Both the position numbers and the translations under genes were made by a program. The notes under the pieces were generated by a model that was not told where the DNA came from, did no database searches, and saw only the letters and a list, made by a program, of their open reading frames with translations. 60,000 nucleotides of DNA from Hydractinia symbiolongicarpus. Taxonomy: Eukaryota > Cnidaria > Hydrozoa > Anthoathecata > Hydractiniidae. The stretch is from contig NC_079882.1 in the NCBI RefSeq assembly GCF_029227915.1, positions 6,512,001-6,572,000 on the forward strand, written 5' to 3'. Of this stretch, positions 12,458-23,509 are shown piece by piece (the stretch's first letter is position 1; each line of letters opens with the position of its first letter).

Positions 12458-15400
12458 TTACTAAGAGTAAAATTACGAAAATTAATAAAAGAAGAATTAA
12501 GCACAGAAGTTTGAATTACGGCGTAAAATTGTTTACTAACTTTATAAATCTTAGGTGTGTATTTATCATCATCACGAATTGAATAATTTTCATCCACTGC
12601 CATCTACAAGCGAAAGGTCTCTTTTATAAGTGCTAACAAAAAGCAAAACGAAATAAAAAGTATAATATGAACAACACTAAAATAAATTACCTTGACGTCC
12701 TCAGAAGTCGTTTCTTCCTTAATAATATCTGTAACAACAAAAAAGCAAATCACATACTATAACCAGCAGAATCCACTACTGTGGAATTAAATAACGAAGA
12801 AAAAACAAACCGTTCATAATTTCTAAGTAAGTTTCTTCTCTGTCGTACACGGGTAACTCGTCAATGTCCGGGACAGCAAACGCATTATCCATACGCTCAA
12901 AAATAAGTTTTCTTTTCCGTGCGGATATTGGCCGCACAAAATTATTAAAAGTTGTACTTGAGGATTCGCTAAATGACCGCACAGCTTGTGACGCCATTAA
13001 TTCTGATAACATGTCATCAACAGGTTGGACTGGTACTTGCGCAGCAGTAGGCAAAGACATAGATTGCTCCGAATCAAAATAAGATGAAATCGGTGTTGTT
13101 GCTGCGGATTGATAATGTAGAGTATCGACATTTTTAATTGTGTCTTCAACGCTCTCTGAAGTATCCTCAAATGCAGCCTTGCTGAATTTGAAATCAACGT
13201 AGTTTTTACTGCTACAAACCGGCGAATTGTTAACAGGCAGTTTGATTGTTGTTGTTTCAGAAGAAGCATTACGTAAGCTTTCAGGTTTGTAGCATACAGT
13301 TAGGTTAGATTCACAAATTAATTCTGGATTAAGCACAATATTTGGACGAGTATCAAATGGGTGTGGCTTAGGTTCATCTCCCTATAATCGAAAAAAATAT
13401 ATTAACAGTAACAATACAGGGAAAAATCACTACTCCTTGGTGTAGTATCAAATAGAATTTTCCGACTCATAATTTTACCTGACCATTTTTTTTCTTATAC
13501 CTAAGCATATCAAAACTAGGGCATGTTCATTTGTTCCAAAACTACGGTTTAAGAAGGAAAAAAATAATAACACTACAAGCTCTTACAAACTCTTACAAAC
13601 TACAAAATGGTACGGAATAAGAACGTGCAATACTTACTATGGGCATTAGTAATGTTCTAATTTCTTCCAATGTACCATTTCTGGAAGATGGTTTTTTTTC
13701 ACATTTTGTACAGCTATCTAGTACTAATATTGGATGGTTTGTTGGTTTAGAATCATGTAGGAACGTTTCATATGAAGCTTTATCTTTAAAATCATGTGTA
13801 GTAGTTTCATTTTTGATCAGAATAGGCCCTTGTTCTTTTTCCGCATTATTTTGCGTAATTTCCTGTGCCAAAATAATAGCAGTGGAAAGCGGTTTGTTGC
13901 TGACATTTTCATGATGCCTTTTCTCATCAGCGATTATTGAATTTTTAGATACTCCACATGATTTAGGAACTATTTGGTTCAAACTGTCATCATCTGTATA
14001 ATTTTTTAAATTTTTAAGTTCAGCGTTACTTGGTGTAGATTCCCAGACGATTCCTTTATTTACTTCAGTAGTATATTCTTTATCACATACATGACTTGGG
14101 ACCGTCATTTGTGGTACGGCTGCAATATTACTATAATTCTTACAACTTGCTGATGAGTTATCATGAGTTGTAGACTGTGAACAAACAGATTCCTTCCTAC
14201 TTTCATCATGGTAATTTTGACACAACTTTAGAAATAAAGAAGCAACTCTAGATCTAATACTGGATTGGGAAGTTTTAGAAACCATGTTAATATCGTTCAC
14301 GTCCCAGTCCTCCTCGTGTTCAGGTGTACTTTGCATAACACAGTCCTCCTCGTGTTCCGGTGTACTTTGCATAACACTCTCATCATCATCACTTTCATCA
14401 TCTATTAATAAATCAGTTTTTGTTTTTTTCGAATCTGGCGAATTTAAAATACTTTTAACTTTGTCTTGTGACATATCTCGTGTTCTTTTAGTGATTGCAT
14501 CAACAAATGTATTATATGGTTCAAGCTGGATATCCATCTGCGTTTCTTTTGGTTCTGTCACTACATTTGATCTGTTGCTTGAATTAGGTTCAGATGTATC
14601 CATTATCACCTAATAAATGGAACCAATTTGAAGATTTGATAAACAATAAATACAAAGTTTATTTGATTATATTATTAAGAATTTAATTAATTTCAGGTAA
14701 AGCTTGTGGCCTGATACTATCGATACATTTATTTACTCATTTGATATTTAACCACTTTTTAAATAGAACATATGTATACATATTGTATGAGTTAATGAAA
14801 CAACAAAGAGCAACCTTTCCCCTGTTTTTTTCCACAATTCTCTTTTTTTTTAAAAAAGAATGGCCAATTAATACCTTGATAATTTTCTCATTTCCTGGAA
14901 TTTATAGGTTGGCTGTAAACCCTGCATATATAATGTACAACATCATAAAATCATAATCAGTATGCAAATGCTAACCATGTCAGTGGAAGATGGATGTTTT
15001 GAAATTTGCATTTTTGTTTCCTCGAATTTGTAGAAACCTAAAAATATTATGAGTAAATGTGATTATATATATATATGTTGTTTGTTATAACATTACAATA
15101 TTATTCAGTGGTGTTTAAAATAAGAATCAACAAAATGTTTGGCAACAATTTACATGTAAAGAAAGCTCTGTATTCTTTAAACTCTAAATTGTAGCCTAGT
15201 ATTGCAGAATACACACAAAAAACTTGATTGCATAACTAAAACAACGGACATAGCTAAAATCAAAAAATTTTACGCAACCTTATTGTTAATATATAACAAA
15301 AAAAATGCAGAAATTAGATTTAAAATATTTTCCAACTATTAATTTTTAAGTTATGCATAACCTTGGTTGGTATGGTTAATTTGTATGCCACATTGCATAA

Positions 15401-16558
15401 TTTAAAAATGAAAGACAGAAAAGTAACTCTTAATGTATTACACAATTGAAAATTCAAACTCTCCTATAAGATCTAATCCTCAAATGTTTTCACGATGAAA
15501 ATAAGCAAACAATGTATCTACATGAATATGCGTAATATGTTAAAAGAGAATAAAGAAAATTATTCAGCTCAAATCCAGATTTATTCTCACCATACTTATA
15601 AAAAAGTGCATATCTACAAACCTTTTCTTTCTTCATCTGTAGTTGGCATTGTGTCATCCAAATCTGAAAAACTTTCCTCTTCAACGAAATATTCAAACAA
15701 TTGAACTAAATGGGAACTAAAGTGAACCTAAAATAGTAATAGAAATAAAACCAGATATAGGTATGGTGTGTGCAAAACTAGAAGATATATAAAATGCTGG
15801 TTGATACCCACCTTTTTTGGTAACCTTAGATATTTTTTGACGGTATGTCCTCTACTTTGTCCGAAATGTGCACATGATTCAGTAAAAAAATCAAGTGCTG
15901 ATTTCAATATGTGACGTATGTAATCATATACAAGTCTTTCTTCATAAACTAAAATAAGAAGCAGGTATAAATATTAATAAGATAAAATTTGCTGATGAAG
16001 ATATGAAATGAAAAAAAACTCATTGCTAAAAGTGTCTCTTTTCAAACTATCTGGACGCTAATTATAAATCAATTTCCTTAGAATTCATGGCTTTACTAGC
16101 AGAGTTCTAACTCGTTTTAAAGTAATTTGTTTAGAACGTTTAGCAAAACTTAGGAGGATTTTAGCTGTTTTTTAGGAAATGATTTAATTAGCGGGAAAAC
16201 CACATACAAAAATTCAGAAGATTTAGGAGAAATTGAATTAGTGAAATGTAACTTAGAATCACAAGAATCAAGGATGTCAAAGAAAGACAAATTAGATAAT
16301 CAGATTTTATATCTGTATTATATTAAGTCCAGAATATAAATATTCTGGACTTAATATTTCGCAAAAGGAAATCCATTATATATAAAAATTGAGTTTGAAA
16401 AATGAGTGGTTCACTTTAAAATTAGATTTTAAGATTACTCAGGATTTTATTATTTTTTAGGAGACATAAAAACCCTGATCATGTTAGTTCCAACAAAGAT
16501 ACATTCTCACAGTTCTGGAAAAACAACCTTTCTATTAAAACTTACCACTCAAAGACAT
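12458..16558 (-). CDS. Unrecognised multi-exon Ser/Thr-rich protein
   Basis: I do not recognise this gene. Compatible GT-AG exons, each fitting in phase, are 16558-16546 (start MSLSV), 15948-15812, 15727-15622, 15037-14976, 14609-13638, 13381-12811, 12728-12691 and 12603-12541, totalling 654 codons. A final acceptor (TTACTCTTAG) before 12460 would supply the stop TAA directly. The first ~85 residues are compact and mixed (VYDYIRHILKSALDFF, KKYLRLPKKVHF) and look like a folded helical domain. The long middle exon is acidic and Ser/Thr-rich with a 12-residue duplication (VMQSTPEHEEDC, then VMQSTPEHEEDW). The C-terminal exon ends with a basic patch (RKRKLIFERMD) followed by an acidic tail (VPDIDELPVYDREETY). 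Composition suggests a nuclear, mostly disordered protein; that is inference. The last exon and stop are the least certain parts. Confidence 0.72.
16320..16357. repeat. Perfect 17-bp palindrome, 4-base loop
   Basis: ATATTAAGTCCAGAATA at 16320-16336 and its exact reverse complement at 16341-16357. It lies in the first intron of the unrecognised gene. Confidence 0.95.
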
Positions 16559-17446
16559 CCCAATAAATACAAAAAATTATTTCATAATGCTATCTAAAAA
16601 TAAAATAGAGAGAAAAACATAGCACATCAGATGTTTTTAAAATTAGAATATTGTGTGATACCAATGTTTTTTTAAACTTTGTGTAGAACTTTCTTCTCAG
16701 CATAGCAGACATGTTCTTATATATATATATATTTGTTCCTAACACTTTTAGCCACAACATTAGACAATATTGTTATAACATAATAACAATATTGTTTTCC
16801 TAACTTGAACTATATCCATGTTTTTTAATAAAAAAACATCTTTACAAAAAGGCTCATATGACAGATATATATCATTACAAGTTACAAACTAATGAAGAAA
16901 TGATGAAGTAAATGTTTATATAAAATTAGTGGTCCAAACTCTAGAACACTCTAAGTATTATACATTTTTCAATACATGTCTAGTAAAAAAAAATACCTAG
17001 CAAAAGAAAGTATTACTAAAAAGTTGTGTTTATAAATTTCTTGGCAAAACCTAGTCAAAAGAAGAATGTGGCACTTCTTCCTAACAAAAAAACAACACAC
17101 ACATAGCCGTATAGTATTGATGCACACCAGTGGTAAAAAAATCTCTGACGCAGTAACTTCACGCAAATAATATCCTCTTGATACCCACTTTAGTTTTATT
17201 CTTGAATTTATTAAAATGATGCAGCAGAGATCTAATATCATTTTCCAATTTTTTAGTTGGTTTTCTTATCACATTTAAATGAAATTTAGAAGATCAGTGG
17301 TGTTAATGTTAAAGAATCATAGTGCACAATTGAGTTCTTTTGTCAAAAAATAGATCAAGTTCTAAAATGTCCTTAAATGGAATTCCCATATTCTGTGGAA
17401 ATCTGGCTCTAACATATCACTGCCAAGTAAAAATTGTATAGAAAAT
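16559..17446. other. No gene seen; upstream of the 12.5-16.6 kb gene
   Basis: A CTATTTTTAG acceptor-like sequence (minus strand) lies about 40 bases upstream of the start at 16558 and may end a 5'-UTR intron or be a trans-splice site. The rest is AT-rich with an AT microsatellite at about 16720-16732. Open frames here show no domain. Confidence 0.4.
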
Positions 17447-17502
17447 ACATATACTAAATAATAATATTTGTTGAACAAGTAAGAATATTACAACTTTTTA
17501 AC

Positions 17503-17540
17503 AACTTTAAGTTTCATGTATCTTGTACAATCATCAGGTT
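17503..17540 (-). ncRNA. Hammerhead-ribozyme-like core
   Basis: The minus strand reads CTGATGA, a TGTA/TACA stem around a CAAGA loop, then GAAAC followed by CTTAAAGTT, which can make a very short stem III next to a GTT cleavage-type triplet. CUGAUGA and GAAA at this spacing are the invariant hammerhead core. Penelope-like elements are known to carry minimal hammerheads. Flanking stem I pairing is weak by eye, so activity is unproven. Confidence 0.5.
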
Positions 17541-17617
17541 ACAATTAAAACATAACTTTAGAAAATTGTTTAAAACATCTAGTTTGTTTGTTACCACAGG
17601 GAATAGAAATATGTTAG

Positions 17618-17962
17618 TTATTTAATGTTTCCTATTAGAAACTTATTTCTATGTCGGCATTTCGATAAGAGCTCAGTTCGTTTATTCAAGAGTCCCTTGG
17701 GTTCAGATCTTATTATGAGTGTTTTATCGGACAAGCAAAGGTCACACCTCCGTGTTCCACATTTGTATGGGAATGCTCTTGCAGCGATACTCCATGACAG
17801 TTGGTACGGTTTGGATTCATCTTTCAGTCTCCATATCAGTTTCGATAGTTCCGTTTCATTCTCATACCTTTTGTGTCGGAACGATTTAACATGGTTATTG
17901 TAGCGTGTCTTAAATTCTCCTTCAAGACACGCTACAATAACCATGTTAAATCGTTCCGACAC
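17618..17962 (-). pseudogene. Penelope-like GIY-YIG protein, C-terminal fragment
   Basis: The readable homologous part runs from about CLEGEFKTRYNNHVKSFRH through ELSKLIWRLKDESKPYQL, WSIAARAFPYKCGTRRC and CDLCLSDKTLI to LLSKCRHRNKFLIGN and the stop. This is the conserved tail seen after the GIY-YIG core in cnidarian Penelope-like elements: a Cys pair, a final Cys-Arg-His motif and a short basic end. The upstream residues of the open frame come from the inverted arm of the hairpin, so the frame's start is artificial. No reverse transcriptase remains in this copy. It is a dead fragment. Confidence 0.7.
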
Positions 17963-18000
17963 AAAAGGTATGAGAATGAAACGGAACTATCGAAACTGAT
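17835..18000. repeat. Perfect 77-bp inverted repeat (hairpin)
   Basis: Left arm 17835-17911 and right arm 17924-18000 are exact reverse complements over 77 bases, separated by 12 bases. The arms are element coding sequence, so this is an inverted partial duplication inside the insertion. An assembly or library artefact is possible but the enclosing target duplication argues against it. Confidence 0.95.
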
Positions 18001-18055
18001 ACATTTAGCACTCTGGAAACCAAGAAGAACCGTTTAACACATATACTAAATAATA

Positions 18056-18814
18056 TATATGTTTGTAAACATAGCATGCAAAATGTTTAGCAAAAATTTT
18101 AAAAATATTTGTAAAGCTGGAATAATAAAGTTTTTTTTACAAGCTAGGGTATATATGATTGATCATGTGAAAAGTACTGATAAAAAGGGGTGGAAGGTCA
18201 GAAAATATGAGAAAGATCAATGTTATTTCAACTGAAATAATAAGTTCTAACACCAGAAAGTTGTTTTTTGAAATGATGTTTTTTTTCTTTTTTAAATGTA
18301 AAGCACATGCTTTCCTTCCTAATTTTGCAGTTGTATATAATAACATAATTATAATATCAAGCTTTTTTGGCAACTTGAAACTTGAAACTTTCTTTGCAGA
18401 AAAATAAAAATTGTCAGTTTCTTTGTTCACAAGACAAAGTAATAGCAAGTGGCGAGAAAGAATATCGTAGATATTAAAACATATAATCAAAAAGCATGTA
18501 AAAACGATGGGTTCTACAAATAATTAATTAGTAGCTTTAGGAAGAATAACTTAAGAAGCCTTGGGTGCAAAAAAGAAAAGCAAAATCGTTATTTTACAGA
18601 TTTTTTTTCTCTTTAACTTGCTGTTGTGTTGTGCATCTTCTTTGCTTCGCACTCACTGTGTTGTGTTTACTTTCATTTTTAATTTAAATTTTCGCGGGGG
18701 TATTATTTTTTTTTGACTTATTTATTTCCGTATTTCCAGGCCAGTTGTTACTGGAGGCCCCGGGGCGTACTTTTTCGCCTTAGGAAAAGGAGAAAAAAGA
18801 AACCACCCTTTTTC
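18056..18814. other. No gene seen
   Basis: AT-rich sequence without recognisable exons. A short GC-richer patch at 18735-18770 (CCAGTTGTTACTGGAGGCCCCGG) contains a small CCAGT/ACTGG inverted repeat. Confidence 0.5.
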
Positions 18815-18823
18815 AGCCCTATT

Positions 18824-18928
18824 CAACCTCGATCCCAGGGCTTTTATTTCTCTTTTTGATAAAAAAGACAGCGAGCTCGTTGTCACTTATATCAAAAAGA
18901 GAAAAAAACCCTTAGGATCGAGGTTTTA
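18824..18928. mobile_element. 105-bp MITE with 9-bp target duplication
   Basis: The ends are inverted: AACCTCGATCCCAGGGCTTTT on the left and an imperfect reverse complement ending GGATCGAGGTT on the right, followed inward by TTTCTCTTTTTGAT and ATCAAAAAGAGAAA. The insertion is flanked by AGCCCTATT at 18815-18823 and 18929-18937. A 9-bp duplication fits a Mutator-like origin. Confidence 0.85.
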
Positions 18929-18937
18929 AGCCCTATT

Positions 18938-19351
18938 ATGTGTGTCAAATTCGACAGTTTGTCAGGCGTGGGGACTTAGAGGTGCGCGACACCCGGTCCA
19001 CTTTAGACTAACTTGTTGTTTCATATGCAACGCGTTAGTATATTTTTTTCTTTTTCGATGTAGTTTATCAGAGCAGAGGGTTAATAGATGGCTATGATTT
19101 TCACATAACCTTACCTGCCTCACCCCCAAGACTTGTCTCTAATCGGTTTTTCCCCCAGTTCGATATGCAAAAAAGACAATAGGTCCTGCATTGATGTTGT
19201 AAAACATCGTCTGTTGTTGTATACACGGAAATCCAAATAAATAGCCAGTTACAGCGGTATTTCCTACTTTGAAAGATTTGGCTGTTGATTTCAATATTTG
19301 AAACTATCAAAAGAACACTGAAGGCGCGCGGGCCAACGAAAATCTTAAAAC
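18938..19351. other. No gene seen
   Basis: Mixed-composition sequence with higher GC than its neighbours. No exon, element end or repeat could be supported. Confidence 0.4.
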
Positions 19352-19359
19352 CCTAAACA

Positions 19360-19516
19360 AGCTGGTTTCCATTTGATTGTGTTTTAGCTAAAGCTCGAGA
19401 TTGCTTTGTTAGCGCGTGCTCACTTGGAGGTGGACAAATTTTTAAGCGCAGACGCCACCAAAACAAACTTGTAAGCTTTTTGTGCAATACCGGAAATGCA
19501 ATTAAATGGAAACGAG
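19360..19516. mobile_element. 157-bp MITE with 8-bp target duplication
   Basis: Inverted ends CTGGTTTCCATTTGATTG (left) and CAATTAAATGGAAACGAG (right) match at all but a few positions. CCTAAACA flanks both sides (19352-19359 and 19517-19524). An 8-bp duplication fits a hAT-type origin. The left end has two extra bases relative to the right. Confidence 0.8.
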
Positions 19517-19524
19517 CCTAAACA

Positions 19525-20795
19525 CCGTACATTGTATTGAATGACCTCTATTTCAGTTGGTGACATAGGAATTTAAAACTTAAAAAGGCTTTGACCGTGA
19601 CAACAACGTTATCAAAATAGTACTTTCTGAATTCAAATTGAGCCTAATTTTTTTTGCTTCCTAAATCGTGGCTTAATATAGGCATGCTAAATTCCAAAGT
19701 GATCAAATGATTTAATAAATCTAAGTTTTTAAGAAAAAAGTTGGTCGGGAAGTATATTTTTTGACCTGTTGACACTTTCATAGAGCTTCGAAATAATACG
19801 AACTCCAGTATTCCGGTGACTGCATATGAAAAACGACGCAAATGCATAACCCGTTTACCCCAGAGAAAATTCAGACGATTAAATTCAAATATGGTTACTT
19901 TAGAATGTTTAGCTATTCAACACATTAAAAGCGAAATTCCAAATAAATAAATTGGAGGGATGATAAGGTCAATATGAAAATACGCTCTGTGTAATATTTA
20001 ATATTGCACGACTGCCCGAACACAAACTGGTCGTACTGATACACTAATACAAGAATAGTTGCTTAAGATTTGAACAAAAGTTGAGTTGGGTTTGTTACTC
20101 ATAGGACATTAAAAAAACACCGATATATTACGATGGAGGGTAACGTTTTGCAATAAATGGCTCAAAAATGATTGCTACCGTTAGAACCAAGTCCTTTCTT
20201 CGTGATAGCTAAATTAAAAATCCAACGCGCCGAGCCATAATATCTCATACGCATTTCGCAATTCAAACTTTTCGGACAACTCAAAAATCAGCTATTCACC
20301 TTTCCTCTCCTTAGAGGTAGCCTGGTGATGCACTTTGACGGTTTTGTTTGCAGAATCACAATCGAGTTCTACGGCTTCGTGGAAGACACTTCCACGAAGC
20401 CGTAGAAGATATTGTCTTCAAGTACAATGTCAGGTTTGAGATGGTCTTATGGCCAAAATTCAAAAAACATCTGATTACGTTCGCACTTGTCGAAATAAAA
20501 ACAAAAATATGACCAACAGGGATAAAATACCACTGACCAGTTAACGCTAAAAAAGGAAATACTCGAAACGTTGCACACTCAAATACTGTTTTTTCAAAGA
20601 TTTGCAACGAAAAATTCACCAACCCATACTAACTATTTCAAGACTCAGAGGTTTCCTATATAGTATTGTGTATACCTATTTACTCACCTTTACTTTTCAT
20701 TTAACGCTAAGGGAGAGATTTAACATAGATTAAAAAACTCCTTTTTAAAAAAGTGCGAAGCCAGAGCCTATAAATTGAAATGATAATTCACATGG
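19525..20795. other. No gene seen; one strong hairpin
   Basis: No exon is supported. At 20367-20385 and 20389-20407 lies a perfect 19-bp inverted repeat with a 3-base loop (arm TTCTACGGCTTCGTGGAAG). No element ends were found around it. Confidence 0.6.
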
Positions 20796-20797
20796 TA

Positions 20798-21495
20798 CTG
20801 GTCTGCCCAATCTAGGAACGCGTCCCGTCTTAAGACTGGCCAGGCCAATCTTCTGACAGTGCCAAATAGGTGGCCAGTCTTAAGACTGGACTGCCCAATC
20901 TATAGACGTACATGTCCAATCTTAGAACAATTGTGAAAGACAAAAAGAACAATGAAAATTTTAGACTGTAGCATATACCTCTTAGATGAACTTTAAATCG
21001 AAACTTTTCTTGGCAAATCAAAAGGCTAAAAAATTATACCATGTAAACTATTAAAGCAAATTGACTAGCTATGCTAGCTAGCTAGCTAACTAAAAATATT
21101 GTTGAATACAATTTATCTGATTCTTCATATATAAACATTTTTTTTTTAAATTTGCAAACTGTATATAAATGCTAAATGTATAATATATGTGCCAGCTACA
21201 TCTTATCTACGATTTTTACTGTGTCCAAAAATTGGCCTGGTCATTTCAACTGTTTTAACAGTACCTTCAATTTTTTTTTGTGTGTGTAGATAGCCCGAAT
21301 ATGATTTTTTAATGTGCCTAAGAATGCTTGTTGGGCCTTGCAAACAACACAACTTGTGTGGCACATCCCTTCCTAACATGGTCCCCTGACCAATCTTGTG
21401 ACGCCCTGCCCAGTCTTAAGACTGGCAGGCCAGTCTTAAAACTGGGCATTTTTAAGTCCAAAGATTGGGCAGTGTCCTAAGATTGGGCAGAACAG
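20798..21495. mobile_element. 698-bp non-autonomous element with TA target site
   Basis: The ends CTGGTCTGCCCAATCTAGGA and the reverse complement of TCCTAAGATTGGGCAGAACAG are inverted and flanked by TA at 20796-20797 and 21496-21497, as for Tc1/mariner-type elements. Both ends repeat a GCCCAATCT motif and a palindromic GTCTTAAGAC (20827, 20877, 21413, and a variant at 21433), likely transposase-binding sites. No coding sequence for a transposase is present inside. Confidence 0.8.
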
Positions 21496-21497
21496 TA

Positions 21498-23455
21498 CAA
21501 CAGACGACGATGATATAACCTTCTTATTCAAGTTTAGTCGTGCACATCAGATCTTCAACGCTACATAAGAGTTAATAAACGAATACGGTGATAAGAACAG
21601 AGAAGAGTGGTAGGAGAACAAAAACACCTAGCTATCGTGTCACGGACCCAGCAAAAGGGAATTGGAAGAAGTAACATTCAATCAAGTATGATAATTGCAT
21701 AATGAACTTACATTCAGAAATATTTGCCGCCCCAAGCTCAACAACAAGCATATTTCATGCAAGATAAAACAAGACATGTGCTTGTTGCGAATTTTTCTTG
21801 CAAATATGTACTTTTTGGCAGAAGAACGACTAAATAAACCCATTTCAATAGTGTTATTTACAGATGTTTCAAAAAATATAAAATCCTAACCATAGTCATA
21901 AGAAAAACAATAGCCAGCAAGCTAAACACTAGAAAAAAATATATACCAGTAATTTTAATAAGCCCAATGGGTATAAAATAAGTGCCATGTTTTTTTTTTT
22001 AACCAAAAGTTCATAATTTGCCCATTTGACAAGTTAATTTGAGAAATAATAAAGGTAAACAAACTATATGTGCGTCAATTCGCTGGAAAATTAAAATTGT
22101 CTTTAAACTAACCTCGTTTTCATGTTAGTATGTCCATTTCAGCTATGTATTTTGCGGAATGGAAATGGATATTGAAATAGGTCTATTTTAAAAAAACATT
22201 TTCCTCAAACACCCATTTCCGTTTAAGATATAGCAATAAAATTCCTCAAAATAGAAAATGACGTGATCATACAATTCCATTTTCCAAAGCTTAAAATTAG
22301 ACTTATCTTCAAGAAGAGCATCGCGACGCAAATATTCAAACCATTGTTCTTTAAATTAAGGGAATATGTGACAAAACTCAAAGATAAAGACGATTTTAGC
22401 AGCTATTGAACTTAGGTGGGTGGAGTCACGTATGTTGGGGACAAAACATTTTATGCTTATAAATACCATTTGTCCGACTTAACCGATATAAAGACATCAA
22501 AAATGAAAACGACGTCATTATATTATAAAGGATCGGCTTCAAGAAGCACCAGCTTTCATCTCATAATTTAAGCTAACAGTAAAAAAATGAAAATAAAAAG
22601 TTTGGTTATAAAGACGTCAAGAATATTGTATGTGATGATCAATTACCCACGCTTAGCCCAGTTCGATGCAATAGGCTATGACGGTACTGGATATGGCAAG
22701 TAACACTAAAAAGCGAAGAAACACCCATGGTACCATTATTATTAATGCAAGGATGAAACAAAGTAATATAGATACAAGTCAATATTCCATTTTGAGTGTG
22801 GTATACGACTGATGGCGACTCTATCCTTAGGATACAAGACTATACACGATATCTATGACAAATTTGATGCATTGTACATGTAGTTTAAAACTTAATTTCA
22901 ATTTCTGACCCAGCTCACAGCAAAGTACTGAGTGTGGAAATATGGAAGATCTCGGCTTAAAACACCATTCAGGGGAAATGCTATTATCATGAACAGCATA
23001 GTTTTATTTATCTGATTTACCTGATTTTAAAAGAAATAAAGCATTTCTAATTTTTGGACTAATTTTAGCTTAAAACGTACTGAGGCGTTAAAATTCAACG
23101 TTTTCATGTTTCCATTATTTTAACATGTTTTTCGTGCACTATAGCTTGGTTCTTACTATGGCTTAATGATGAGCTAAGCATAATGGCATGATGCGAAAAC
23201 CTTAGCCCATAGTTTAAACGCAAAATTACCTGCTTAGCTGACAGCTGAACTCTTCGTTAGATTATAATTAGAAAATTATTCGATATTTTTTTCAGCCAAT
23301 AGTGAGATAAGCTCAATTTAAGCAATCTACAAAGGAAGTCGACTTAAATCGTGCTCAAAGCGATTTACGTTATTTAAAATAATAGTATGTAAGGTCATTT
23401 AAAAACTAAAGAAACTGATAAAATTAAAAAAAAGACGTTTGAAGAAAAAGAAGAG
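21498..23455. other. No gene seen
   Basis: About 2 kb of AT-rich DNA. Open frames are short and show no domain or splice support. No repeats with clear ends were found. Confidence 0.5.
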
Positions 23456-23465
23456 TTGGCGTACA

Positions 23466-23509
23466 GTCGGTCGTCAGTCAGTCGGTCGGTCGTCAGTAAG
23501 TCGGTCGTT
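23466..23509. repeat. (GTCG/GTCA)n array, left part
   Basis: Tetranucleotide array of GTCG and GTCA units with occasional three-base slips. It stops exactly where the poly(A) tail of the minus-strand LINE begins and is the same motif as the array at 25808. Confidence 0.9.

Larger units (their letters stand above)
17464..18038 (-). mobile_element. Penelope-like element, rearranged short copy
   Basis: The insertion is bounded by a 17-bp target duplication, ACATATACTAAATAATA, at 17447-17463 and 18039-18055. On the minus strand it carries the C-terminal end of a GIY-YIG-type Penelope protein and, 3' of the stop, a hammerhead-like core (CTGATGA at 17537-17531, GAAAC at 17515-17511). The 5' end is folded back as a perfect 77-bp inverted repeat. 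The length (575 bp) shows severe 5' truncation plus inversion, a known outcome of target-primed reverse transcription. Confidence 0.75.

Noticed and set aside
13639-14613. Plus-strand Ser-rich frames
   Set aside because: Antisense shadows of the large coding exon 14609-13638.
17625-17903. Plus-strand 92-codon frame
   Set aside because: Antisense shadow of the Penelope GIY-YIG fragment.
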